Origin: Dysgonomonas sp. UBA7710
GTDB lineage: Bacteria > Bacteroidota > Bacteroidia > Bacteroidales > Dysgonomonadaceae
NCBI RefSeq assembly: GCF_002482385.1
Contig: NZ_DLFW01000029.1
Coordinates: forward strand, 85,732 to 149,731
DNA: 64,000 bases
Direction of reading: 5' to 3'
Positions 35,094 to 43,508 of this stretch are shown piece after piece. Under the pieces are notes generated by a model. That model had not been told where the DNA came from. It did not search any database and saw only the letters and a list, made by a program, of their open reading frames with translations. Within the stretch, counting starts at the first letter, position 1; each line of letters opens with the position of its first letter. Made by a program: the position numbers and the translations under genes.

Positions 35094-36641
35094 ATGAATA
35101 TAAGGAGATTTTTTAATAAATGGAATCTTTGGATTTTGCTGGTTTTGCTGTTGGCTATCGGTCTTCGTTTTTATAAATTCGAAGATAAAGAGAATCTCTT
35201 TCTCGACGAATATCTGTCTGTAGTTATATCGACGGTAAATGAAAAGAGCCTTTTTGTAGGTATTAAGGATGATTCTACATCTTTTACCGGAAGGGAAGTT
35301 AAGTCTATCCTTCTGTCGGCAGATAATAGCTTGTCAGGCATACTGAATGATATAAAAAGTCTGCGACACACGACACGAGACTCGCCTCATACAAATCTTT
35401 ATTATTCTCTTTTTCGCTTGAGCCTGGCTGGGGCTGATAATTCGGATATTGCACAAGTGATGTGGCGCGGATTTATTTTGAATCTGGCATTTTTTATACT
35501 TAGCTTTATACTTCTGTATAAACTGGCCTCGGAATTATTTTCAGAGAAACTTCTCATCTTAGGGTTGTTGATTGTGGCCTTTCTGAATCCAGCTTCAGTT
35601 GGGGGGACTTTATTTCTGAGGCCTTATCAGTTGCAAGAAACAATATTTATTCTGATGTCATATTTGTTCATATTATGTTGCATCAGAATGATGAGAGGTG
35701 AGAAGATAGATTCATGGCCAAATCTTCTGTTTTTGTCTTTTGTAACTGCTTTAACATTTTTGTCTGGTTATTTTGCAATATTTTATGTTTTTCTTCTTGG
35801 ATGTGCGTTGTTGTTCTATTCTTATAAATATTCGGAAAAAAGAAATATTCTGTTCTTCGTCGCTGTTTTGGGATTGTCGTATATTTTCGTGCTAATTATG
35901 TATCTAAGCTACAATCAAGGCTTGTTTATGGAAAGAGGCGAGGAGGCTTTAGGAAAACTCAGTATAGCGGGATTGTCGGATAATTTGAGACTGTCATTAT
36001 CCGGGATATTGAATGAGATTTCAGAATATTTTCTAAGTATATTGGAGATAGTTCTGTTGCTTATAGTTTTTGCATATATAATGATTGCAAAATTGTATAA
36101 GAAAAGGTGCAATGTTTTTCTCAAGCCGCTTTCTGTTCTATTCTTATGTGCTTTTCTATGGATGCTTATAGTCGTATTTTTGGCTCCGATGAAAGTAGTT
36201 AGGTACATTGTGCCCGTGTTCCCTATAATCTTGTTGTTGGTTCCCTGCCTGCTATTTTATCTCGATTCGAAAAAACAGATATTCTTATGTCTGTTATTTT
36301 CTATTCTGATGTTAGGAAAGACAATTTCTACTAATGTAAACTGGGGTGTAATTCCTATTGAAGCAGAATATGTAAATGATGGAGATATTCCACTTGTTTT
36401 AGGAGGAAGTGAGTCTGTTTGCCAGATCGGGGCTATACCGCGTTTTACGGATGAGCGTCCTGTCGAATTTTCCTTCTCTCCCAATACTTTCCAAGAGAAA
36501 GTTGGAAAGTACGATGAAGTATATATTTTAATAGCGAACAATATGGAGGGAAAATATGTAATTCCGGATGGCTATGACATTGAAGGAAATATAAAGAGGA
36601 ACCATTTATTTATATTTTGTAAATTAAGAAAGATTAAATGA
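35094..36641 (+). CDS. GT-C family membrane glycosyltransferase (ArnT/PMT-like)
   Basis: The 515-residue protein has about ten or more predicted membrane segments. The first periplasmic loop contains the acidic pair in LFLDEYLS, as in GT-C enzymes that use polyprenyl-phosphate sugars. Next comes DSPHTNLYYSLFRL, corresponding to the HPPLYY-type motif of the family, and a small soluble C-terminus. It probably moves a sugar from a lipid-linked donor to an envelope acceptor. It resembles the protein at 54446-55936 in layout. The next gene, a DPM1-type enzyme, could supply the lipid-linked donor. Confidence 0.75.
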   Translation: MNIRRFFNKWNLWILLVLLLAIGLRFYKFEDKENLFLDEYLSVVISTVNEKSLFVGIKDDSTSFTGREVKSILLSADNSLSGILNDIKSLRHTTRDSPHTNLYYSLFRLSLAGADNSDIAQVMWRGFILNLAFFILSFILLYKLASELFSEKLLILGLLIVAFLNPASVGGTLFLRPYQLQETIFILMSYLFILCCIRMMRGEKIDSWPNLLFLSFVTALTFLSGYFAIFYVFLLGCALLFYSYKYSEKRNILFFVAVLGLSYIFVLIMYLSYNQGLFMERGEEALGKLSIAGLSDNLRLSLSGILNEISEYFLSILEIVLLLIVFAYIMIAKLYKKRCNVFLKPLSVLFLCAFLWMLIVVFLAPMKVVRYIVPVFPIILLLVPCLLFYLDSKKQIFLCLLFSILMLGKTISTNVNWGVIPIEAEYVNDGDIPLVLGGSESVCQIGAIPRFTDERPVEFSFSPNTFQEKVGKYDEVYILIANNMEGKYVIPDGYDIEGNIKRNHLFIFCKLRKIK

Positions 36642-36693
36642 CAGATTTTGTAGATTTGATCCAAATAAAAATAGTTTTTCCTCCGAAACACTA

Positions 36694-36701
36694 TAACTTT
36701 G
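36694..36701 (+). promoter_or_regulatory. -7 promoter element (TAACTTTG) of the GT2 gene
   Basis: It matches TAnnTTTG, 26 bp before the start at 36728; upstream there is only a T run at the -33 position. Confidence 0.6.
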
Positions 36702-36727
36702 TATAAAACATAAACAAATATCGAAAC

Positions 36728-37654
36728 ATGGATAAGATATCTTTAATTGTGCCTTGCTATAATGAAGAACAAGCTCTCCCTTTCCTATATAAAGAATTAG
36801 TGAAACTGACGGACGAAATGCCGGAACAGGAATTTGAATTTATTTTTATCAATGACGGTTCTAAGGATAAGACGTTGGAATTGGTGAAAGGATTGAACGA
36901 ATCGGATGACAGGGTTCATTATGTCTCTTTTTCCCGGAATTTTGGTAAAGAGGCAGGTATATATGCCGGCTTGAAAGCTGCCACAGGGAATTATATTTCG
37001 TTGATAGATGCCGACTTGCAAGATCCGCCTTCGCTGCTGAAAGAGATGTATGAGAGTCTGAAAACGGAAGATTACGACTGTGTGGCGACGAGGCGTGTGG
37101 ACAGGAAAGGAGAGCCCGTTATGCGCTCATTCTTTGCGAAACAATTTTATAAACTTATAAATAAAATATCGGATACGGAGGTGGTTGACGGAGCGCGTGA
37201 TTTTCGTTTGATGACGCGCCAGATGGTAGATGCTATCCTTGAAATGAGTGAATATAACCGGTTCTCAAAAGGTATTTTTGGATGGGTTGGCTTCAATACT
37301 AAGTGGATAGCTTTCGAAAATATCGAGCGTGTTGCCGGACAGACCAAGTGGTCATTTGTTGGATTATTCCTGTATTCTCTGGAAGGGATAATTGCTTTCT
37401 CTACCCGTCCTTTGCTTATTGCTTCCCTGTTTGGTATCTTGTTCTGTCTTATCGCATTTGTGATGATTTGTATTATAATTTTCAAAACGCTGGTGTTCGG
37501 AGATGATGTGCAGGGGTATCCGTCTACTATGTGTGTAATTTTCTTTATAGGAGGTATTCAGTTGTTCTGTCTTGGTATTCTGGGGCAATACCTATCCAAA
37601 ACCTATCTGGAGGCAAAGAAACGTCCTATTTATATAGTCAAGGAAAAAGCATAA
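36728..37654 (+). CDS. GT2 polyprenyl-phosphate glycosyltransferase (GtrB/DPM1-like)
   Basis: The 308-residue protein has an N-terminal GT-A domain (SLIVPCYNEEQALP, FINDGSKDKT, FSRNFGKEAGIYAGLKAATG, LIDADLQDPP). Two C-terminal membrane segments follow (about 232-257 and 268-290). The family transfers glucose, mannose or aminosugar from a nucleotide donor to undecaprenyl phosphate on the cytoplasmic face. The product suits the GT-C enzyme encoded just upstream. It has its own promoter. Confidence 0.92.
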   Translation: MDKISLIVPCYNEEQALPFLYKELVKLTDEMPEQEFEFIFINDGSKDKTLELVKGLNESDDRVHYVSFSRNFGKEAGIYAGLKAATGNYISLIDADLQDPPSLLKEMYESLKTEDYDCVATRRVDRKGEPVMRSFFAKQFYKLINKISDTEVVDGARDFRLMTRQMVDAILEMSEYNRFSKGIFGWVGFNTKWIAFENIERVAGQTKWSFVGLFLYSLEGIIAFSTRPLLIASLFGILFCLIAFVMICIIIFKTLVFGDDVQGYPSTMCVIFFIGGIQLFCLGILGQYLSKTYLEAKKRPIYIVKEKA

Positions 37655-37708
37655 AAGGTTGTTTTGTAATCTTTAGTTGTCAAATTTGAATAATTTGGCA
37701 TATAAATT

Positions 37709-37739
37709 TTTGTGTTTAAAAAATAAAACTGTAATTTTG
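37709..37739 (+). promoter_or_regulatory. Canonical promoter of the nuo operon
   Basis: TTTG (37709-37712), a 19-nt spacer and TAATTTTG (37732-37739). The leader to nuoA is about 110 nt and contains the palindrome GTCTGCAGAC at 37748-37757. Confidence 0.75.
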
Positions 37740-37855
37740 CGCCGATTGTCTGCAGACTCTCATTTGGTGCGCTTTTTGCTCTTTTAACAAAGTGTTACGG
37801 ATACCATAGAAGTGATTGACAATTGATAGAAAAGTTTTAATCTTAAAATGAAAAT

Positions 37856-38209
37856 ATGAGTTCTTCTGCTCTTTTTTTAGTAGTTCTTTTAACCGGAATT
37901 ATGCTTGTGTGTGCCGGTCTCGGCATGGCATTGTTGTTATCACCAAAATCATTTAATGCACAAAAAGGAGAACCGTATGAATGTGGGGTTCCTACCCACG
38001 GTACTTCATGGATGCAGTTTAAGGTAGGGTATTATCTTTATGCAATCCTGTATCTGATGTTCGATGTGGAAGCGATATTCTTATTTCCGTGGGCGACTGT
38101 TGTGCGGAACTTAGGAATGCCCGGATTATATAGCATATTGTTTTTTGTATTAATCTTAGGCCTTGGACTGGCTTATGCATGGAGGAAAGGAGCATTGCAA
38201 TGGAAATAA
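37856..38209 (+). CDS. nuoA: NADH-quinone oxidoreductase subunit A
   Basis: The 117-residue protein has three membrane segments and the NuoA signature KGEPYECGVP in the loop after helix 1, then FKVGYYLYAILYLMFDVEAIFLFPWA. It forms part of the quinone-site/proton channel junction of complex I. First gene of the ten-gene operon. Confidence 0.95.
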   Translation: MSSSALFLVVLLTGIMLVCAGLGMALLLSPKSFNAQKGEPYECGVPTHGTSWMQFKVGYYLYAILYLMFDVEAIFLFPWATVVRNLGMPGLYSILFFVLILGLGLAYAWRKGALQWK

Positions 38210-38772
38210 AGAAAATATATATAAAAGGTATTCCTAACGATGAGTTTAAGGATAATGAATACCTTGAAGATTATATAAAGGAGCTGAATGAAAACGGAGT
38301 TCCGGTTGTTGTTGGAAAACTGGACGACCTTATTAACTGGGGACGATCCAATTCTGTCTGGCCTTTGGCTTTCGCTACCAGTTGTTGCGGTATCGAATTT
38401 ATGGCTTCGGCTGCTGCCCGTTACGACCTCGCCCGTTTTGGGATGGAGGTTACGCGTAATAGTCCCCGCCAGGCCGATACAATGGTGGTAGCAGGTACAA
38501 TCGTACATAAAATGGCTCCGCTGCTTAAGCGTGTTTACGACCAGATGGCAGAACCGAAGTATGTTGTGGCCATGGGCAGTTGTGCTATTTCCGGAGGCCC
38601 GTTTGTGGATTCATACCATGTAGTGAAAGGAATCGATGAAATAATGCCGGTAGATGTATATGTGCCGGGATGTCCTCCTCGTCCTGAAGCTTTATTTTAT
38701 GGCTTGATGCAGCTGCAACGTAAAATCAAGGTGGAACGCTTTTTGTTCAAAGTAGATAAAAAGAATAAATAA
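38200..38772 (+). CDS. nuoB: NADH-quinone oxidoreductase subunit B
   Basis: I choose the ATG at 38200 (MEIKKIYIKG, 190 residues), which overlaps nuoA by 10 bp. An ATG 7 codons upstream is possible. GGAGGAAAGG at 38181-38190, inside nuoA, is an unusually good Shine-Dalgarno for this phylum. Ligands for cluster N2 are in ATSCCGIEF, MGSCAISGG and VPGCPPRPE. It is the peripheral-arm subunit that hands electrons to quinone. Confidence 0.95.
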   Translation: MEIKKIYIKGIPNDEFKDNEYLEDYIKELNENGVPVVVGKLDDLINWGRSNSVWPLAFATSCCGIEFMASAAARYDLARFGMEVTRNSPRQADTMVVAGTIVHKMAPLLKRVYDQMAEPKYVVAMGSCAISGGPFVDSYHVVKGIDEIMPVDVYVPGCPPRPEALFYGLMQLQRKIKVERFLFKVDKKNK

Positions 38773-38853
38773 CTCGTTTCTGGTTACACGCACAGATAGG
38801 GGCAGTTATTCCCCATATAAAATTAACATGTAATTCGCAACTATAATATATCG

Positions 38854-40482
38854 ATGGAAAACATCAGGAAAGTAATATTGGAAGCCGTACCCGAAGCGGT
38901 GATCGAAGAGGCCGGAAGGCTTACGGTTACTGTGGAGCCGGATAAATTACGCCATTTGGCAAAAGCTCTTCGTTATCATGCAGAGTATCCTTTCGACTAT
39001 CTGGCTATGCTGACCGGAATGGACTGGGGCGAAAAGCTCGGGGTAAACTACCTCTTGGCATCATCAAAAGATTTATCGAAAGAAGTTGTCATGAAAACAG
39101 GTACAGCTGATAGAGAAAATCCATTGCTTTATACAGTTACAGATATATGGGAAACCGCCCATTATAACGAACGTGAGGTATATGCAATGTTCGGTATCCG
39201 TTTTATCAATAATCCGGATATGCGCCGTTTCTTTCTCAATTCCGATTGGAATGGTTTTCCTTTGAAAAAAGATTATGATGCAAACCCTGTATTGAATCCT
39301 GTTTCGGTAGAGAGTAAAGATATCGTTGATGTTGCTCCCCGGATTATGGAAACTCCGAATGGATTTAAGGAGGAGAATGTAAGGGTATTTGAAGAGACCG
39401 ATTATATAATAAATATAGGGCCACAACACCCTTCTACCCATGGGGTGATGCACTTCCGTGTTGCATTGGAAGGTGAGATGGTGAAGAAGATAGACGTTCA
39501 TAGCGGATACATTCATCGCGGGATAGAAAAAATGTGCGAAAATATGACCTATCCGCAAATACTACACCTGACAGACCGTCTGGACTATCTTTCTGCAAAC
39601 ATCAACCGTCACGGATTATGTATGTGTGTGGAGAAAGCCGCAGGAATAGAAGTTCCGGAAAGAGCGCAATATATCCGTACCATTATGGATGAGTTGAATC
39701 GTATCGATTCCCATCTTGTAGCCTGGGCGACCATGTGTATGGACTTAGGTTCTACCACTGCCTTTATATACGGTATGCGTGAACGTGAGGAGATACTGAA
39801 GATATTTGAACAAACATCAGGCGGGCGTTTGATTATCAATTACAACGTTATCGGTGGTGTTATGTTCGATATATACCCTGAATTCCAGAAAGATGTAAAA
39901 GCATTCATTCCGCTCATGCGTAAGCGCCTGAAAGAATATGACAGGTTATTTACCGGTAATGTCATCGCACTGGGACGTATGAAAGGTCTGGGTCTTCTTT
40001 CCAAAGAAGAAGCGATCTCTTTTGCAGTTACAGGACCTGCAGGACGTGGTTCGGGATTCGCTTCTGATATTCGTAAGCATGTACCTTATGCACTTTACGA
40101 TAAAGTAGAATTTACAGAAATCATACGTGAAGAAGGAGACGCTTTCGCCAGATACTTGAACCGTCTGGATGAAATAGAAGAGTCTCTGAAAATTATAGAA
40201 CAATTAGTAGACAATATACCTGATGGTGAATTCTTAGCTAAAACAAAAGCTATAATCAAACTGCCTGAAGGTGAGTACTATCAAAGAGTGGAGGCTGGCC
40301 GTGGAGAATTCGGTGTATTCATCGAAAGCCGTGGCGACAAGGTTCCATACCGTCTGAAATTCCGTTCTCCGTCGATGGCTGCTGTTTCGGTGATGCCGTT
40401 GATTTGTGAAGATGAGAAAATTTCAGACTTTATCGGTATCGGTGGTTCTATGGACTATGTGATTCCTGATATCGACCGTTAA
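38854..40482 (+). CDS. nuoCD: NADH-quinone oxidoreductase subunits C and D, fused
   Basis: The 542-residue protein joins a NuoC-like domain (about 1-150, ending in the segment with REVYAMFGIRF) to NuoD (about 165-542; INIGPQHPSTHGVMHF, DVHSGYIHRGIEKM, RLDYLSANINRHG, FIGIGGSMDYVIPDIDR). HPSTHG supplies the conserved quinone-site histidine. The fusion is common in Bacteroidota. The spacer upstream (38773-38853) holds nothing I recognise. Confidence 0.94.
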   Translation: MENIRKVILEAVPEAVIEEAGRLTVTVEPDKLRHLAKALRYHAEYPFDYLAMLTGMDWGEKLGVNYLLASSKDLSKEVVMKTGTADRENPLLYTVTDIWETAHYNEREVYAMFGIRFINNPDMRRFFLNSDWNGFPLKKDYDANPVLNPVSVESKDIVDVAPRIMETPNGFKEENVRVFEETDYIINIGPQHPSTHGVMHFRVALEGEMVKKIDVHSGYIHRGIEKMCENMTYPQILHLTDRLDYLSANINRHGLCMCVEKAAGIEVPERAQYIRTIMDELNRIDSHLVAWATMCMDLGSTTAFIYGMREREEILKIFEQTSGGRLIINYNVIGGVMFDIYPEFQKDVKAFIPLMRKRLKEYDRLFTGNVIALGRMKGLGLLSKEEAISFAVTGPAGRGSGFASDIRKHVPYALYDKVEFTEIIREEGDAFARYLNRLDEIEESLKIIEQLVDNIPDGEFLAKTKAIIKLPEGEYYQRVEAGRGEFGVFIESRGDKVPYRLKFRSPSMAAVSVMPLICEDEKISDFIGIGGSMDYVIPDIDR

Positions 40483-40490
40483 TACAGATT

Positions 40491-40504
40491 AAGGTCTCAG
40501 ATCT
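40491..40504. repeat. AAGGTCTCAGATCT element (degenerate AGGTCTGAGACCT)
   Basis: An imperfect version of the small palindromic element seen at 41752 and 48637, here in the nuoCD-nuoH spacer. In RNA one stem pair would be G-U. Confidence 0.45.
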
Positions 40505-40605
40505 ATTTGTTGCTTTTGTATTTGCAACAGCAATAATAGGTTGCGGTTAAATAATGTTGCATTAAATGCTTTTTTTGCTTATTCATTTTATCAATATAAA
40601 AACAT

Positions 40606-41706
40606 ATGCTGTTAAAATTTTCGTTAGAGCCCTCTCAATTGACCACATGGCTTGATACATGGCTACATGCCAATTTGCCTGCATGGGCAGCTCTGACAAT
40701 AGAATTTGTACTGATAGGTATTGTCCTACTGACTCTTTATGCAGTACTGGCTTTGATATTAATCTATGTAGAACGTAAAATTACGGCATTTTTTCAGGCG
40801 CGTTTAGGCCCGAACCGTGTAGGTAAGTACGGACTCATTCAGAGTGTAGCCGACATGGTTAAGATATTACTGAAGGAAATTATTCATGTTAAGCAATCCG
40901 ACAGGTTCCTGTTTTTTACAGCGCCTTTCTTTATGATTGTGGCTTCCATGCTTACATTCGGTGCATTACCATTTGGTCAGGGACTTCAAGTCGTGGATTT
41001 CAATATCGGCGTATTCTATGTAATTGCCGTTTCATCATTGGGCATCATCGGGGTATTACTGGCCGGATGGTCAAGTAATAACAAATATTCGATGATCGGT
41101 GCCATGCGAAGCGGAGCACAATTTATAAGCTACGAGCTTTCAGCAGGATTTGCTTTGATGACAGTAGTTGTATTGTCAGGAACAATGAGTTTTTCCCAGA
41201 TTATACAGGGACAGACATATCTCCATCAATGGAATATAATAGCAGGACACGTACCCGCATTTATCGCATTTATTATCTATCTGATTTCAGGGCATGCCGA
41301 AACTAACCGTGGGCCTTTCGACTTACCGGAGGCTGAATCGGAATTAACAGCAGGTTATCATACGGAATATTCCGGATTGCAATTCGGGTTTTTCTATCTG
41401 GCTGAGTATCTGAATATGTTTATCGTTGCAGGTATCGCCGCTACTGTATTCTTAGGGGGATGGATGCCTGTACAGATTGAAGGCTGGGACGGATTTAACC
41501 ATGTGATGAATTATATCCCTTCATTCCTTTGGTTCTTTGGAAAAGCAGGATTTCTTGTTTTCCTTAGTTTGTGGGTAAGATGGACGTTCCCGCGTTTGCG
41601 TATCGACCAGCTGTTGAATCTGGAATGGAAATATTTATTACCGATTAATATGGTAAACATATTATTGATGGTAGCTATGGTTTTATTGGGTTGGACTTTT
41701 AAATGA
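40606..41706 (+). CDS. nuoH: NADH-quinone oxidoreductase subunit H
   Basis: The 366-residue protein has about eight membrane helices and the NuoH signatures YVERKITAFFQARLGPNRVGKYGLIQSVAD, VRWTFPRLRIDQLL and SGHAETNRGPFDLPEAESELTAGYHTEYSG. It forms the quinone cavity with NuoB and NuoD. Confidence 0.96.
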   Translation: MLLKFSLEPSQLTTWLDTWLHANLPAWAALTIEFVLIGIVLLTLYAVLALILIYVERKITAFFQARLGPNRVGKYGLIQSVADMVKILLKEIIHVKQSDRFLFFTAPFFMIVASMLTFGALPFGQGLQVVDFNIGVFYVIAVSSLGIIGVLLAGWSSNNKYSMIGAMRSGAQFISYELSAGFALMTVVVLSGTMSFSQIIQGQTYLHQWNIIAGHVPAFIAFIIYLISGHAETNRGPFDLPEAESELTAGYHTEYSGLQFGFFYLAEYLNMFIVAGIAATVFLGGWMPVQIEGWDGFNHVMNYIPSFLWFFGKAGFLVFLSLWVRWTFPRLRIDQLLNLEWKYLLPINMVNILLMVAMVLLGWTFK

Positions 41707-41751
41707 GTAAAAGATAGTATTTAATACTGTTGCAGATATAAAAATAATAAA

Positions 41752-41766
41752 AAGGTCTGAGACCTT
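41752..41766. repeat. AAGGTCTGAGACCTT palindromic element
   Basis: Perfect 7-bp arms around a single G, in the nuoH-nuoI spacer 21 bp before the nuoI start. A related copy is at 48637-48649. Confidence 0.6.
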
Positions 41767-41786
41767 AATTTATAGAAAATACGACA

Positions 41787-42491
41787 ATGAGTTCAGTATC
41801 AGAATATTTTTCAGGTTTATTTGGAGGTATCAAGTCATTGCTCACAGGTATGAGGGTGACATGGGGTGAGCTGTGGACGAAAAAGATCACGGAGCAATAC
41901 CCTGAAAACCGCGCGACCCTTGTAATCCCTGACCGTTTCCGTGGCGAGCTGATTATGCCGCACGATGAAAATAACGAACATGCCTGTACAGCTTGTGGTA
42001 TCTGTCAGATGAATTGTCCTAACGGGACAATACAGGTAATATCGAAGAGTATAGAGACAGAGGACGGGAAAAAGAAAAAAATAATAGACCGTTACATTTA
42101 TGATTTAGGAATGTGTACATTCTGCAATCTGTGTGTGATAACCTGTCCGTCTGATGCAATTGTTTTTGCCAATACTTTCGAAAATTCGCTCTTTACACGT
42201 AGTAAACTTATCCAGCAACTAAACCATGAAGGTTCTAAGCTCCGTGAAAAGAAGAAGGAAAAACCTGCTGTTGTAACAAGTCCTGTCGCTAAAGCAGAAG
42301 ATGCCGTACATGGAAAGAATACGGCGCCGGAAAATGTACCCCAGACTCCGCTCGAACCTATACCTGCACAGGATATAAAAACGGCCGATGGAAGCCATCC
42401 TGAACTGGATGTGAAAAAGGATGTGACAACCAAAACAGTACCTGCGTCTAAAACAGATGGGGATATTGAGCCAAAAGAAGATAAAGAATAA
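41787..42491 (+). CDS. nuoI: NADH-quinone oxidoreductase subunit I (two 4Fe-4S) with acidic/basic tail
   Basis: 234 residues. The two [4Fe-4S] motifs are CTACGICQMNCPNG and CTFCNLCVITCPSD, which carry clusters N6a and N6b. After about residue 150 the protein runs into a low-complexity Lys/Glu/Pro/Ala-rich tail of roughly 80 residues that the usual subunit of about 160-180 residues lacks. The tail has no cysteines and is probably disordered. Confidence 0.94.
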   Translation: MSSVSEYFSGLFGGIKSLLTGMRVTWGELWTKKITEQYPENRATLVIPDRFRGELIMPHDENNEHACTACGICQMNCPNGTIQVISKSIETEDGKKKKIIDRYIYDLGMCTFCNLCVITCPSDAIVFANTFENSLFTRSKLIQQLNHEGSKLREKKKEKPAVVTSPVAKAEDAVHGKNTAPENVPQTPLEPIPAQDIKTADGSHPELDVKKDVTTKTVPASKTDGDIEPKEDKE

Positions 42492-42515
42492 ATAATATAC
42501 GATAATCAACAGATT

Positions 42516-43019
42516 ATGGCAGAACAGATTATATTTTACATTATAGCGACAATCATTGTGTTTTCCACCATTATGGCGGTCACAACGCAGAAGATTATCC
42601 GCTCGGCGACATTCCTGTTATTTGTCCTTTTAGGTACGGCAGGTTTGTATTTACTACTCGATTACCATTTCCTGATGGCGGTACAGATAGCTGTTTATGC
42701 AGGAGGTGTGATGGTATTATTCATCTTTGCTATCCTGCTCACCCATGAACCGGGAGTGGATGTCAAATTCGAAAAACCGGGCAGGATATTTATAGCAGCT
42801 GTTGCGGCTTTGGCCGGATTGGGTATTTGCGGTCACATTATATTCTACAATGTGAACAAGTTTTATACTTACGTTACGCAAAGCGAGTTGCAGATGCAGG
42901 ATATAGGTATGGCAATGATGGGTACGGATAAATACCAGTACTTGCTGCCGTTCGAGGCTATAAGTGTGTTGTTGTTAGCTTGTATTATTGGTGGTATAAT
43001 GATTGCCAGAAAAAGATAA
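42516..43019 (+). CDS. nuoJ: NADH-quinone oxidoreductase subunit J
   Basis: The 167-residue protein has five membrane helices and the NuoJ motif FLMAVQIAVYAGGVMVLFIFAILLTHEPG, with its characteristic pi-bulge helix region. Followed by a spacer built of repeats. Confidence 0.94.
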   Translation: MAEQIIFYIIATIIVFSTIMAVTTQKIIRSATFLLFVLLGTAGLYLLLDYHFLMAVQIAVYAGGVMVLFIFAILLTHEPGVDVKFEKPGRIFIAAVAALAGLGICGHIIFYNVNKFYTYVTQSELQMQDIGMAMMGTDKYQYLLPFEAISVLLLACIIGGIMIARKR

Positions 43020-43020
43020 C

Positions 43021-43131
43021 ACCTCCCCTTACCCCTCCAAAGGGAGGGGAGACTGAAATGAATAGTAAAAAAGTAATATAATACAAATACCCTCACAGGT
43101 AGCCTCCCTTTTGGGGAGGTTGGAGGGGCGG
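43021..43131. repeat. GC-rich hairpin repeat pair in the nuoJ-nuoK spacer
   Basis: The left part has the hairpin CCCCTCC-AAAG-GGAGGGG (43032-43049). The right part (43099-43131) reads GTAGCCTCCCTTTTGGGGAG and on, the module also seen in copies B and C. The two parts are roughly inverted to each other across a TA-rich centre. Sequences of this CCTCCCTTTGGAGGGG look are frequent between genes in Bacteroidota, from memory. It lies inside the operon, so it is transcribed. Confidence 0.75.
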
Positions 43132-43143
43132 ATAATAAATATT

Positions 43144-43488
43144 ATGGGTGATTTTATAACAAGTTTTCTATCAGGACCGGTGCCTATCGAGGCCTATCTG
43201 GCGGTAAGTACTATTATGTTCTTTGCCGGGGTATATGGTTTCCTTTCGCGTAAAAACATGTTGATGGTTCTGGTTTCTGTGGAGTTGATGCTCAATGCTG
43301 CCGACCTGAATTTTGTGGTATTCAACCGTTATCTGTATCCGGGACAGCTCGAAGGGTTTTTCTTTACCCTGTTTGCAATAGGAATAGCCGCCGCCGAAAC
43401 AGCGATAGCCATTGCCATCATTATCAATATATACCGCCATGTGAAGAGTATATATATAGATGAGAATATTACTAAAATGAAAAACTAA
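43144..43488 (+). CDS. nuoK: NADH-quinone oxidoreductase subunit K
   Basis: The start at 43144 (MGDFITSFLSGPVPIEAYLA) is preferred. A longer frame begins with TTG inside the GC-rich repeat. 114 residues with three membrane helices and the conserved Glu in VSVELMLNAADLNFVVF, plus a second in AAAETAIAIAIIINIYR, as in NuoK/MrpC proteins. Confidence 0.95.
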   Translation: MGDFITSFLSGPVPIEAYLAVSTIMFFAGVYGFLSRKNMLMVLVSVELMLNAADLNFVVFNRYLYPGQLEGFFFTLFAIGIAAAETAIAIAIIINIYRHVKSIYIDENITKMKN

Positions 43489-43508
43489 GCAAGGAAAAGA
43501 TATAAAAT

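Noticed and set aside
39073..39558. A 161-codon minus-strand open frame
   Set aside because: It is antisense to nuoCD, which is complete and well conserved.
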